From NCBI RefSeq assembly GCF_001429245.1, contig NZ_LMJE01000008.1:186001-250000 (forward strand): 64,000 nucleotides of DNA. Direction: 5' to 3'. Below are positions 29,733 through 39,543 of this stretch, in pieces. The stretch's first letter is position 1; each line of letters starts with the position of its first letter. This DNA is from Rhizobium sp. Root274. GTDB lineage: Bacteria; Pseudomonadota; Alphaproteobacteria; Rhizobiales; Rhizobiaceae. Both the position numbers and the translations under genes were made by a program. The notes below the pieces were generated by a model. The model saw nothing but the letters and a program-made list of their open reading frames with translations. It was not told where the DNA came from and searched no databases.

Positions 29733-30386
29733 TCAGGCGGCATCCTGTCCGTCCAGGCGGACGAAGTCGCGCGTCTGCGGGTCCATCAGCCAAAGTTCGC
29801 CATTGCTGATATCAAACCAGGCTCCGTGAATACGCAGCTTACCGCGCTCTTCCAGGATCTTTACGCATGGAAATGTGCGCAGGTTGTTGATGGAATTTCG
29901 GATCGAGATCCGCTCCAGCGCTGTTTGACGCTCGACCGTGGTCATCACGGAATTCCCCTGGATCTGCTCGGCGGCCGGCGCCACCAAGTTCATCCACTTG
30001 CCAATGAAGTCACCCGGCGACAGCGGTTCGGCGTTTGGATCCAGAGCAGCCCTTATGCCGCCGCAACGTCCATGTCCCATGACAATGATGTCCCTGACTC
30101 GCAGGGCCTGAACGGCAAACTCGAGCGCAGCGGACGTCGAGTGATATTGACCGTCCGGCTCGTAAGGCGGCACCATGTTCGCGACATTGCGCACGACAAA
30201 GAGCTCGCCCGGATCTGCATCGAAGATCATTTCGGGCGCTGCGCGAGAATCGCAACAGGCGACAACGAGCGTATGGGGCTTTTGTCCCTGCTCGGCGAGG
30301 ACACGGTAACGCTCGCGCTGGTCGACATAGCGGCCACTCATGAAGTTGCGATAACCGCTGAGGAGGGTAGACGGAAAGCTGCTCAT
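29733..30386 (-). CDS. Beta-class carbonic anhydrase
   Basis: Zinc enzyme interconverting CO2 and bicarbonate. 217 aa from the ATG at 30386. The zinc/active-site set is complete: C44-x-D46-S47-R48 (VACCDSRA), H105 and C108 (MGHGRCGG). The following pattern is of the bacterial beta class. Likely cytosolic, supplying bicarbonate to carboxylases. It is 71 bases downstream of the pyridoxal kinase gene on the same strand and may share its transcript. Confidence 0.92.
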   Translation of the reverse strand: MSSFPSTLLSGYRNFMSGRYVDQRERYRVLAEQGQKPHTLVVACCDSRAAPEMIFDADPGELFVVRNVANMVPPYEPDGQYHSTSAALEFAVQALRVRDIIVMGHGRCGGIRAALDPNAEPLSPGDFIGKWMNLVAPAAEQIQGNSVMTTVERQTALERISIRNSINNLRTFPCVKILEERGKLRIHGAWFDISNGELWLMDPQTRDFVRLDGQDAA

Positions 30387-30457
30387 GGCTTTTCGCTTAC
30401 AGGGCATGGGGCGCCAAGGCAACAGTGTGCCGTTGCGAAGGGGATTCGAAGACGATC

Positions 30458-31339
30458 TCAGCCCGGCTTGCGCGGACGTTGGGCCGGGTGCATCAGGCGA
30501 CGCATGTGCACCATCGCCATCGGGGTGGACAGGCTGGCGGAATCGCTTTCGAGCGTCAGTTCATCGCCACCGCGCTTGGTGGTTCTCGCCAGAACCTCGA
30601 AGACGCTCGCGGTTGCGAGTTGAAGCGCTCTTTCTTCATCGAGACCTTCCAGGATGCGCGCCAGGAAGACTGCAGCCAGCAAGTCGCCCAGCCCATTGGG
30701 CGGGTTATCGATCAGGCGATGTTCGGCGAGGATGGCGTTACGGCCCGACAGGAGAAGATTGCCCGTACCCCCCGTCATCATCGGCACGGCCGAGGTCACG
30801 AGCATGCGTGGCGGTCCAAGCGAAAGTGCGGCCTTCATGATCGCCTGATTGCTGTCCAGGCTGCTGCCGACCATCCATTGGAGTTCGTACCGATTGGGAG
30901 TGGCGATGTCGGCAAGAGGAATCAGCTGATCGCGAATGGCCGCTGCCGTCTCTTCGGGTATGTACAATCCGGCAAGGTCACCCATAACCGGATCGCAGAC
31001 ATAAATGAGCTGCGGATTGGCGGCCTTGGCCGCCTGAACCAGCTTGGCGACAGCAGCCGGCTGGGCGGGACCGCCGAAATAGCCCGTGAGTATCGCCGAG
31101 ACCTCGCCTAGCCAGGGCGCTCTCACCAGATCATCGATCGCGCTCTCAAACTCGGAGTCGGCAAAGCGTAGCCGCGTCGATGGCCCCTTTCCGGGGTGCC
31201 ATGGCATCACGATCGTGGGCATGGCCCAGACTGGGTGTCCCAAAGTCTCCAATGCGAAAACGGCGGCACGGTTGCCTACCGAACCCCGCACGACATGGCT
31301 GGAAATCACGATGACGGCGTTCTGCGATTGCTCATGCAT
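30458..31339 (-). CDS. pdxY: Pyridoxal kinase PdxY
   Basis: Ribokinase-fold kinase that salvages pyridoxal to pyridoxal 5'-phosphate. 293 aa from the ATG at 31339; a GTG nine bases upstream is a possible alternative, and neither has a strong Shine-Dalgarno. Family features are VISSHVVRGSVGNRAAVFAL at the N-terminus, DPVMGD near residue 115, TPNRYEL near 145 and the anion-hole/catalytic PPNGLGDLLAA near 225 (GLGD in place of the commoner GTGD). Divergent from the glutamate dehydrogenase gene. Confidence 0.88.
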   Translation of the reverse strand: MHEQSQNAVIVISSHVVRGSVGNRAAVFALETLGHPVWAMPTIVMPWHPGKGPSTRLRFADSEFESAIDDLVRAPWLGEVSAILTGYFGGPAQPAAVAKLVQAAKAANPQLIYVCDPVMGDLAGLYIPEETAAAIRDQLIPLADIATPNRYELQWMVGSSLDSNQAIMKAALSLGPPRMLVTSAVPMMTGGTGNLLLSGRNAILAEHRLIDNPPNGLGDLLAAVFLARILEGLDEERALQLATASVFEVLARTTKRGGDELTLESDSASLSTPMAMVHMRRLMHPAQRPRKPG

Positions 31340-31357
31340 TTTGGGCACTTTCGGATT

Positions 31358-31460
31358 GAAAATCGGTAGTTTGGTTCGATTTGCGTCTACTTTTCACGAG
31401 AAAATCCGATTTTTCTCGCCTTTCGGAGCGATTTTCGCCGAATTTGCCCTCATTTTCGAT
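31358..31460. promoter_or_regulatory. AT-rich gdhZ/pdxY promoter region with repeated GATTTTC motifs
   Basis: The divergent gap carries the motif GAAAATCG or its complement at 31358-31365 and 31429-31436, a near-palindrome CGAGAAAATC-C-GATTTTTCTCG at 31397-31418, and a further CATTTTCGAT at 31451-31460. The clustering in about 100 bases, unlike the GC-rich surroundings, suggests multiple binding sites for one regulator or a nucleoid protein. Which protein binds is unknown. Confidence 0.35.
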
Positions 31461-31528
31461 TCATACATACTTTCGCAAAACATTTGCAGAATCATGACGG
31501 CCAACAGCCGCTGCCGAAGGAGAGGCAC

Positions 31529-34500
31529 ATGACCAGGACGGGCAACCCCAAGCGAGATCACCTGTTGCGATCCGCTGATGAAACCGCCGGCAAACTGGGA
31601 GTGGCATTTATTGCTCCTTCCATGATCTTCGGTCGCGCCAGCAACGACGACCTCGACCGTTACCCTGCCAAAATGCTCGCTCACTCCTCGGCACGCGCCG
31701 CAGAGGACCTTGCGGCTTGGGACAGGCATAAACCCCATATCCGTATCGAAACTCTGGCCGCCGTGCGACCGAACGGCATTCCGGTCAGCGTGCTCTCGAT
31801 CGTCGACCACAACAAGTCGTTTCTCTATGACTCTTTGATGGGCGAGGTGACCAGCGCTTACCGCGACATCTACATGGCCATTCACCCCATTCTTGCGGTC
31901 ACGCCGGGTGGCGACGTCTCCCTGTCCAATCCGGACCAGGATCCAGAGGGGGCGATCAAGGTCTCCTATATTCAGTTGCATCTTGCACCTGTGACCGAGG
32001 AACAGGCCGCGGAGCTCATTCGCCGCATCGACCACGTGCTGGCGCAAGTCAAAATGGCTGCTTCCGACTGGAAGCCGATGCTTGGGCTCCTCGAAGAAGC
32101 CCTTTCGGAACTCCGGGCTCTATCGGCCGGTCGCAGCGAGGCGGAGCGCGAGGAGGCTGTCGCCTTCCTTGAGTGGTTGCGCAATAACAATTTTACGTTC
32201 CTCGGCATGCGCGAATACACCTATTCCGGTGAAGGCGAGAAAGCGACCGTGGAGCGGGATCGTGGCAGCGGTCTCGGCATCCTGTCGGATCCCGATGTGC
32301 TGGTTCTGCGTCAGGGTCAGAATCAGGTGACGACGACGCCGGAAATCCTGGCCTTCCTGCAGGGCCCCGATTTCCTGATCGTGACCAAGGCCAATGTGAA
32401 ATCCGTGGTCCATCGGCGGGCCTATATGGACTATGTCGGGGTGAAGCGTTTCGGTTCCAATGGCAAGGTCGTCGGGGAGCTGCGCATCGTCGGTCTGTTC
32501 ACTGCAACAGCCTATACCCGCTCCGTCAATCAGATTCCTCTGCTCCGGGCCAAGGTCGAAAAGGTCGTTTCGCATTTCGACTTTGACCCCCGCAGCCATT
32601 CCGGCCGGATGCTGCAGAACACGCTGGAAAGCTATCCCCGCGACGACCTTTTCCAGATCACACCGGAATTGCTGGCGAAGTTCTGCGAACAGATCAATGA
32701 CCTCTCCGAGCGCCCACGTGTGCGCGTTCTGCCACGGATCGACCACTTCGATCGCTTCGTTTCGCTGATCGTTTATGTGCCCCGCGAGGATTACAATTCG
32801 CTGGTTCGTGAGAAGATCGGTGACTACTTCCGCTCGGTCTACAAGGGACATGTGTCGGCCTATTATCCGGCCTTCCCGGAAGGCGGCGTCGCGCGTGTGC
32901 ATATTATCATCGGCCGGCGTGAAGGCGCGACACCCCATATCGAGCAGTCGACGCTGGAGGAGGCCGTCCGGCGCATCACCGCGCGCTGGAGCGACCGGTT
33001 CCTGTCGCTTGCCGGGACCGGTGCTCCCAACCTGGACGTCTCCGAAGCGTTTCAGGAAGCTTTCACCCCGGAGCAGGCGGTAAACGATCTGCGTCACATC
33101 AAGGCCTGCCTGTCTGGCGCCCCGCTGTCGCTGGAATTCCACCAGGTCGACGCCGAGCACGGACCGCTCCTCTATCTGAAGATCTTCCACGCCGGCGATC
33201 ACTTGCCACTGTCGCGGCGTGTTCCCCTCCTCGAAAACCTCGGCTTCGGCGTCATCAGCGAGCGCACCTTCGACATCTGCATCGTAGCCCCTGGTGGCGA
33301 GCGGCAATCTGTGGTCCTGCACGACATGGAACTGGCTGCACCCGTGTCGGCCCATTTTGACATCCGACAGCATGGCAAGCTACTCGAAGACACTTTTCTC
33401 TCCGCGTTCACCGGCATGGTCGACAATGACGGTTTTAACCGTCTGGTGCTCGCAGCCGGCCTCGATGCACGGGAAGCATCGGTGCTGCGGGCCTATGCAG
33501 CCTATCTGCGCCAGGCCGGTGCCGTCTATCCGCTGAACTACATCGCCGAGACCTTGGTCAAGCATCCGGCGATCGCAACGGATCTGGTCGCTCTTTTTCG
33601 CAACCGCCTGGATCCGGCTCAGTCAGAGACGATGCGGGGCACTCGGGACGAGGAACTTTTGTCTTCCCTGGAAACGGGCCTCGGTGCCGTTCGCAGTCTG
33701 GATGAAGACCGCATCCTGCGGCGTTACATCAATGCCATCGAAGCGACGCTCAGGACGAACTTCTTCCAGAAGGGGTATCAGCAGAGCGATCGACCGATGC
33801 TCGCCTTCAAGTTCGACCCGCACAAGCTGGACGGCCTGCCGGAGCCTCGCCCCTTCCGCGAGATCTTCGTCTATGGCGTCGAAGTCGAGGGAGTGCATCT
33901 GCGCTTCGGGAAGGTCGCCCGTGGCGGCTTGCGTTGGTCGGACCGCGCACAGGATTACCGCACGGAAGTCCTGGGCCTCGTGAAGGCGCAGCAGGTCAAG
34001 AACGCCGTCATCGTTCCTGTCGGGGCCAAAGGCGGCTTCTTCCCAAAATTGTTGCCGCCGCCGAGTGATCGTGAAGCCTGGCTCGCGGCTGGCACCGAGG
34101 CCTACAAGACCTATATCCGAACACTCTTGTCGATCACCGACAATATCGTCTCTGGCGAGATCGTGCCGCCGGTGGATACGCTTCGGCTGGACGGCGACGA
34201 TCCGTACTTCGTTGTGGCGGCCGATAAGGGCACTGCGACCTTCTCCGATACCGCCAATGGTCTTGCACAGGCAGCAGGCTTCTGGCTGGACGACGCATTC
34301 GCCTCCGGTGGGTCTGCGGGCTATGACCACAAGAAAATGGGCATCACCGCGCGGGGCGCGTGGGAAACTGTCAAGAGACACTTCCGCGAGATCGACGTCG
34401 ATATCCAGACGACACCGTTTACCGTTGCAGGCGTCGGCGATATGTCGGGCGATGTCTTCGGTAATGGCATGCTGCTGTCCGAGCAGATCAAGCTGATTGC

Positions 34501-36316
34501 CGCCTTCGATCATCGCGACATCATCATTGATCCAAAGCCCGACCCGGCGATCTCGTTTACCGAACGTCGCCGCATGTTCGCCCTCCCGCGGTCCAGCTGG
34601 CAGGATTATGATAGGGCAGCGCTCTCGACGGGCGCCATGATCATCTCGCGTTCGGAGAAGTCGGTGACCTTGACGCCCGAGGCAGCCGAAGCCATCGGCC
34701 TGACCACGCTGACCGTAACCCCCTTCGACATCATGACGGCAATCCTGCAGGCTCCTGTCGACCTGCTGTGGTTCGGCGGGATCGGGACCTACATCAAAGG
34801 GCCGACAGAAACCGACGCAGACGTTGGCGATCGTGCCAATGACGCAATCCGCGTCAACGCCGGCGAAGTGCGCGCCAAGGTTATTGGCGAAGGGGCCAAT
34901 CTTGGGGTCACCCAGAAGGGCCGCATTGCCTATGCGCTGAATGGTGGACGCTGCAATTCCGACGCCATCGACAATTCGGCGGGGGTCAATTCGTCTGACG
35001 TCGAGGTCAATATCAAGATCGCGCTCAGCCCTGCGATGCATGATGGCCGCTTGCCGCGCGAGAAGCGCAATGTTCTGCTGGCGGCTATGACGGACGAGGT
35101 CGGCCACCTCGTCTTGCGCAACAACTATTTGCAGTCCTTGGCCATCTCGCTGACGGAGGCGAAGGAGGCCGGCAACCGCGAGGAACTTAGCCGGCTTATG
35201 GATTACCTGGAGGGTCAGGGGCGCCTGAACCGAAAGGTCGAGACGCTGCCGGACAACGCGGCGGTTGCGGAACGCTACGTATCGGGCAAGGCGTTGACCC
35301 GTCCCGAAATCGGCGTGCTGCTGTCCTATGCCAAGATCGCGCTCTTCGATCAGTTGATCGAGTCCGACCTGCCGGATGATCCCTATTGCGAAGCGACCTT
35401 GTTCAACTATTTCCCGGCCGAGATGCGGGAGCGGTTTGCGGGGGATATCGCTGGTCATCGTCTGCGCCGTGAAATCATCGCGACTGCGCTTGCCAATCAC
35501 GCCATCAACCGCGGCGGGCCGGCCTTCATCGTCTCCGTCGGCGATGCCACAGGGGGCGCGCCCGACGATGTAGTGAAGGCGGCGCTGGTCACGCGCGATG
35601 CTCTGGGGATGAGTGCTCTCTGGGAAAGGCTTGATGCACTGGATGCCCAGATGCCGGGCCAGACACAGAACAGACTCTATGCCATCGTCTCCGAAGTCTA
35701 TGTGGCGATGACACGCCTGCTGATCGACACCGGCCTTTCGAAGGGAACGGTCGGAGAGGCTGTTGCCCAGCTATCCGCTGCCGTGCAGACCGCGACGCCT
35801 GTCTTCGCCGCAGCGCTGCCGGCGGTTCTTCGGCAGCATTTCAACGAGCAGATTGCCGAACTCGTTGAAGCCGGGGCGCCGGAGGCCATTGCGACCGAGG
35901 TCGTCAATCTACAGACCCTCCAGCTTCTGCCGGAGGTTCTGCAGATCGCAGAGCGGACGGATGCGGATTTTGCGGCAGCCATGCAGGGCTTCTTTGCTGT
36001 TTCCGAAGCGTTCAGGATCGGTCGCATCATCGAGAATGCGCGCCGGCTGCAGCCTTCGGATCACTACGACAGCCTCGCCGTGACACGCAGCCTTGATCGT
36101 ATCGGTCAGGCACGGCGCCTTATCGTCTGCAAGGCCCTTACCGACCATGCAGAGGAAGCCCATCCCGTTGAGGCCTGGCTTGCTGCCGACAAGTCTCACG
36201 TGGAGCGGATCGGCAAGGAAATATCGGCGATCGTCGACAGCGGCGAACCCAGCATCTCCAAGCTCGCGGTCGCGGCCGGCCTGCTTGGCGATCTTGCGCA
36301 GGATCACGCGAGGTGA
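31529..36316 (+). CDS. gdhZ: NAD-specific glutamate dehydrogenase, large (GDH-180 type)
   Basis: Oxidatively deaminates glutamate to 2-oxoglutarate, mainly for amino acid catabolism. 1595 aa from an ATG with AAGGAGAGG upstream, the size of the large NAD-GDH subfamily. N-terminal regulatory/ACT-like regions fill about the first 700 residues. The dehydrogenase core follows, with GVEVEGVHLRFGKVARGGLRWSDR and the lysine-bearing VPVGAKGGFFPK near residues 830-850. VGDMSGDVFGNGMLLS is near residue 980. A helical C-terminal region completes it. The MFS gene lies 35 bases downstream. Confidence 0.95.
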   Translation: MTRTGNPKRDHLLRSADETAGKLGVAFIAPSMIFGRASNDDLDRYPAKMLAHSSARAAEDLAAWDRHKPHIRIETLAAVRPNGIPVSVLSIVDHNKSFLYDSLMGEVTSAYRDIYMAIHPILAVTPGGDVSLSNPDQDPEGAIKVSYIQLHLAPVTEEQAAELIRRIDHVLAQVKMAASDWKPMLGLLEEALSELRALSAGRSEAEREEAVAFLEWLRNNNFTFLGMREYTYSGEGEKATVERDRGSGLGILSDPDVLVLRQGQNQVTTTPEILAFLQGPDFLIVTKANVKSVVHRRAYMDYVGVKRFGSNGKVVGELRIVGLFTATAYTRSVNQIPLLRAKVEKVVSHFDFDPRSHSGRMLQNTLESYPRDDLFQITPELLAKFCEQINDLSERPRVRVLPRIDHFDRFVSLIVYVPREDYNSLVREKIGDYFRSVYKGHVSAYYPAFPEGGVARVHIIIGRREGATPHIEQSTLEEAVRRITARWSDRFLSLAGTGAPNLDVSEAFQEAFTPEQAVNDLRHIKACLSGAPLSLEFHQVDAEHGPLLYLKIFHAGDHLPLSRRVPLLENLGFGVISERTFDICIVAPGGERQSVVLHDMELAAPVSAHFDIRQHGKLLEDTFLSAFTGMVDNDGFNRLVLAAGLDAREASVLRAYAAYLRQAGAVYPLNYIAETLVKHPAIATDLVALFRNRLDPAQSETMRGTRDEELLSSLETGLGAVRSLDEDRILRRYINAIEATLRTNFFQKGYQQSDRPMLAFKFDPHKLDGLPEPRPFREIFVYGVEVEGVHLRFGKVARGGLRWSDRAQDYRTEVLGLVKAQQVKNAVIVPVGAKGGFFPKLLPPPSDREAWLAAGTEAYKTYIRTLLSITDNIVSGEIVPPVDTLRLDGDDPYFVVAADKGTATFSDTANGLAQAAGFWLDDAFASGGSAGYDHKKMGITARGAWETVKRHFREIDVDIQTTPFTVAGVGDMSGDVFGNGMLLSEQIKLIAAFDHRDIIIDPKPDPAISFTERRRMFALPRSSWQDYDRAALSTGAMIISRSEKSVTLTPEAAEAIGLTTLTVTPFDIMTAILQAPVDLLWFGGIGTYIKGPTETDADVGDRANDAIRVNAGEVRAKVIGEGANLGVTQKGRIAYALNGGRCNSDAIDNSAGVNSSDVEVNIKIALSPAMHDGRLPREKRNVLLAAMTDEVGHLVLRNNYLQSLAISLTEAKEAGNREELSRLMDYLEGQGRLNRKVETLPDNAAVAERYVSGKALTRPEIGVLLSYAKIALFDQLIESDLPDDPYCEATLFNYFPAEMRERFAGDIAGHRLRREIIATALANHAINRGGPAFIVSVGDATGGAPDDVVKAALVTRDALGMSALWERLDALDAQMPGQTQNRLYAIVSEVYVAMTRLLIDTGLSKGTVGEAVAQLSAAVQTATPVFAAALPAVLRQHFNEQIAELVEAGAPEAIATEVVNLQTLQLLPEVLQIAERTDADFAAAMQGFFAVSEAFRIGRIIENARRLQPSDHYDSLAVTRSLDRIGQARRLIVCKALTDHAEEAHPVEAWLAADKSHVERIGKEISAIVDSGEPSISKLAVAAGLLGDLAQDHAR

Positions 36317-36351
36317 CACTGTCCGGAGCAGAATAAGCTCCGGGGGTCATC

Positions 36352-37743
36352 GTGACGATGAGTGAACATGCAAACTCCGGCCCGGCCACCATCGACAAGG
36401 GTGTGGCGGGCTGGATGTTTTTCGACTGGGCCGCACAACCCTTCTTCACCGTCATCACGACCTTCATTTTCGGCCCCTATTTCGTCTCGCGCATGACCGC
36501 CGATCCGGTGAGCGCGCAGACGGCCTGGAGCAATGCGGCCACGATCTCCGGCATCGCAATTGCGGTTCTTGCGCCCGTGTTGGGCTCGATTGCGGATCAG
36601 TCCGGCGCACGCAAACCCTGGATCGGCTTCTTCGCGGTGATCAAGATCGCCTGCCTCATGCTTCTGTGGACGGCAGCCCCGGGATCATCGGTTGCTCCGG
36701 TGATGCTCCTGATGATCCTTGCCAGTGTGGCAGCGGAATTCTCGATCGTCTTCAACGATTCGATGATGCCGCGGCTAGTCAGCCAGCAGGATGTCGGGCG
36801 GATCTCCAACATCGCCTGGGGTCTCGGCTATCTCGGCGGCATGATCGTGCTGATCTTCGTGGTTCTGTTCCTGGCCGCCAATCCATCGACCGGTCTGACA
36901 TTGCTGGGTGCCCAGCCGCTGTTCGGGCTCGATCCGGCTCTTGGCGAGGATGCGCGGATCACCGGACCCATTTCTGCGATATGGTACTTCATCTTCATCC
37001 TGCCGATGTTCCTGTTCACCCCCGATGCCGCCAAGGGCAAGGCGCTCGGTGCGGCCGTTCGCTCCGGTTTCACGGAGATTGGGCACACTCTGTCGGAGCT
37101 TCGGCATCGGACGCCGGTTCTGCGATTTCTGGTCGGGCGCATGATCTATCAGGATGGCGTCAACGGACTGCTCATCCTAGGCGGCGTCTTCGCCGCTGCC
37201 ATGTTTGGCTGGTCGACGATGGAAGTCGGCATCTACGGCATCATTCTGAACGTCATTGCGATCTTCGGCTGCATGCTTGCCGGGCGGATCGATCGTCTGT
37301 TCGGTTCGAAGGTGGTCGTGGTCAGCAGCCTCAGCCTGCTCATCCTCGCGACGTTAGGTATCATCTCGACCGGCGTCGACTTCACGTTGTTCGGCTTGGT
37401 TAGCCTGCCGGTCGGCACGACCGAGGGTCTCTTCGCCACGCCAGCAGAAAAGGCCTATATTCTCTACGGCTTGTTGATCGGTGTCTCGTTCGGACCAGTT
37501 CAAGCCTCCTCGCGGTCATATCTGGCGCGCAGTGTCGAATTGCATGAAGCCGGCCGCTATTTTGGCATTTATGCTCTTTCGGGCAGAGCCACCAGCTTCA
37601 TGGCGACCTTGTCCTTCTCGCTGCTGACGGCATGGTCCGGATCAGCGCGGGTGGGCATGGCCAGCATGCTGATATTCCTGACCGTTGGTCTCGCCTTCCT
37701 GTGGAAGACACCTTATCCGGCGGCGAACGCCGCCAAAGGTTGA
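36352..37743 (+). CDS. MFS transporter, UMF1/Atg22-like family
   Basis: Predicted 463-residue membrane protein with about 11-12 hydrophobic helices. The opening GVAGWMFFDWAAQPFFTVI and the FNDSMMPRLVSQQDVGRISNIAWGLGYLGG stretch mark the UMF1 family, whose fungal relative Atg22 exports amino acids from the vacuole. Start is a GTG with GGGGG five bases upstream; an ATG at 36358 is also possible. It directly follows glutamate dehydrogenase, which is suggestive of amino-acid efflux or uptake but proves nothing about substrate. Confidence 0.85.
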   Translation: MTMSEHANSGPATIDKGVAGWMFFDWAAQPFFTVITTFIFGPYFVSRMTADPVSAQTAWSNAATISGIAIAVLAPVLGSIADQSGARKPWIGFFAVIKIACLMLLWTAAPGSSVAPVMLLMILASVAAEFSIVFNDSMMPRLVSQQDVGRISNIAWGLGYLGGMIVLIFVVLFLAANPSTGLTLLGAQPLFGLDPALGEDARITGPISAIWYFIFILPMFLFTPDAAKGKALGAAVRSGFTEIGHTLSELRHRTPVLRFLVGRMIYQDGVNGLLILGGVFAAAMFGWSTMEVGIYGIILNVIAIFGCMLAGRIDRLFGSKVVVVSSLSLLILATLGIISTGVDFTLFGLVSLPVGTTEGLFATPAEKAYILYGLLIGVSFGPVQASSRSYLARSVELHEAGRYFGIYALSGRATSFMATLSFSLLTAWSGSARVGMASMLIFLTVGLAFLWKTPYPAANAAKG

Positions 37744-37763
37744 AGGGAATGCAGGCAAAGACA

Positions 37764-37797
37764 AAAGGGGCCGGAAGAATGATCTTCCGGCCCCTTT
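37764..37797. terminator. Bidirectional terminator between MFS gene and purH
   Basis: A perfect 15-bp stem AAAGGGGCCGGAAGA/TCTTCCGGCCCCTTT with loop ATGA lies midway between the two convergent stops. A-run and T-run flank it symmetrically, so it should stop transcription in both directions. Confidence 0.85.
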
Positions 37798-37825
37798 GCA
37801 TACGTGGACGCTAGCGCAGACTGGC

Positions 37826-39442
37826 TCAGTGACGGAAATGGCGAACGCCGGTGAAGACCATGGCGACGCCATGTTCGTCGGCCGCCGCAATGACTTCCTC
37901 GTCGCGCATTGAGCCGCCGGGCTGGATGACTGCGGTGGCGCCTGCTGCGATTGCTGCGAGCAGGCCATCGGCGAAGGGATAGAAGGCTTCAGACGCGACG
38001 GCAGAGCCCTTGGTCAAGGGTGCGGCCAATCCCAACGCCTTGGCGGCATCTTCGGCTTTCAGAGCCGCGATCCGGGCAGAATCTACCCGGCTCATCTGGC
38101 CGGCGCCAATGCCGGCCGTCTGTCCGTCCTTCGCATAGATGACCGCGTTGGACTTTACATGCTTGGCGATCTTGAAGGCGAACTTCATATCTTCGAGTTC
38201 GACGGTTGTTGGCGCGCGCTTCGTCACAACCTTCAGATCGAGGTCTTCGACCATGACGTTGTCACGGGTCTGGACCAGCAGACCACCGGAAACGGTCTTG
38301 GCCATCAGGCCACGGGCACGCGGATCCGGCAATGCACCGGTGGTCAGCAGGCGCAGATTGGGCTTGGCGGCGATAATTGCCTTGGCCTCGTCGGTCACGT
38401 CGGGTGCAATGATGACTTCGGTGAACAGCTTGACGATCTCGGTGGCCGTGGCTGCGTCCAGAACCTGGTTCAGAGCGATGATGCCGCCGAAGGCCGAGAC
38501 GGAATCACAGGCAAGTGCCCGTTTGTAAGCCTCGACAAGGCTCGAACCCGTCGCGACGCCGCAGGGGTTCGCATGCTTGATGATGGCGCAGGCCGGGCCG
38601 TTTTCTGCTGGGAATTCGGCAACGAGTTCAAAGGCGGCGTCGGTGTCGTTGATGTTGTTGTAGGAGAGCTGCTTGCCCTGCAACAGGGTAGCGGTCGCCA
38701 CGCCCGGCCGGTTGTCGCCGGACACATAAAAGCCAGCGGCCTGATGCGGGTTTTCGCCGTAGCGCATGGCCTCCTTAAGCGCGCCACCGACTACGCGGTA
38801 AGCCGGCATCTCGATCTCAAGGGCGTCGGCGAACCAGTTGGAGATCGCGGCATCATAGGCTGCCGTGCGGGCATAGGCCTTGGCTGCGAGCTTCTGGCGC
38901 AGCGCATAAGTGGTCTGGCCGTCATTGTCAGAGAGAGCAGCGATCACTGCGGCGTAGTCGGCGGCGTCAGTCACGACCGTGACATAGGCGTGGTTTTTGG
39001 CCGAGGCGCGGATCATCGCGGGGCCACCGATGTCGATGTTTTCCACCGTTGTGGGATAGTCGCCGCCGGCCCTGCGAACCTGCTCAAAGGGATAGAGGTT
39101 GATCACGGCGAGATCGATCGCCTCGATGCCGTGCGCTTTCATGGCGTCAACATGCTCGGCGTCATCGCGGATCGACAGCAGGCCGCCATGGACCTTCGGG
39201 TGCAGTGTCTTGACGCGGCCGTCCATGATCTCGGGGAAGCCGGTGATCTCGGAGACGTCGATCACCGGGAGACCTTCGGCAGCGAGTGCCTTGTGGGTTC
39301 CGCCGGTCGACAGAAGGCGCACGCCGCGCTCATGCAGACCGCGTGCGAATTCGACGATGCCAGTCTTGTCGGAGACGGAGAGCAGGGCCGTGCGGACACG
39401 CACGAGGTCTGGTGCAGGGATCTTCTTTGAAACGACGGCCAT
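37826..39442 (-). CDS. purH: Bifunctional AICAR transformylase / IMP cyclohydrolase PurH
   Basis: Performs the last two steps of IMP synthesis. 538 aa, full length. The N-terminal cyclohydrolase (MGS-fold) domain covers about 15-160 ([25 protein letters not shown]). The C-terminal formyltransferase domain has the KHANPCGVA motif near residue 280 and the SDAFYPF-like [10 protein letters not shown] near the end. Start ATG is well supported by the conserved N-terminus. It follows the heparinase-like gene on the same strand after a gap of about 100 bases. Confidence 0.96.
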   Translation of the reverse strand: MAVVSKKIPAPDLVRVRTALLSVSDKTGIVEFARGLHERGVRLLSTGGTHKALAAEGLPVIDVSEITGFPEIMDGRVKTLHPKVHGGLLSIRDDAEHVDAMKAHGIEAIDLAVINLYPFEQVRRAGGDYPTTVENIDIGGPAMIRASAKNHAYVTVVTDAADYAAVIAALSDNDGQTTYALRQKLAAKAYARTAAYDAAISNWFADALEIEMPAYRVVGGALKEAMRYGENPHQAAGFYVSGDNRPGVATATLLQGKQLSYNNINDTDAAFELVAEFPAENGPACAIIKHANPCGVATGSSLVEAYKRALACDSVSAFGGIIALNQVLDAATATEIVKLFTEVIIAPDVTDEAKAIIAAKPNLRLLTTGALPDPRARGLMAKTVSGGLLVQTRDNVMVEDLDLKVVTKRAPTTVELEDMKFAFKIAKHVKSNAVIYAKDGQTAGIGAGQMSRVDSARIAALKAEDAAKALGLAAPLTKGSAVASEAFYPFADGLLAAIAAGATAVIQPGGSMRDEEVIAAADEHGVAMVFTGVRHFRH

Positions 39443-39543
39443 GGTGTATCTCCGAGCTTGCGGGGCGCCCGGAAGGTGACGTGGGCGCGATGCGGGCGCC
39501 CTAGCACAGCTTGCTGCGAGAGGAAACCTTCACCAGCCCTCTG

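Noticed and set aside
33623..35500. Minus-strand open frame of about 625 codons inside the glutamate dehydrogenase gene
   Set aside because: Shadow frame produced by high GC and codon bias of the real gene; no motifs or ribosome-binding site.
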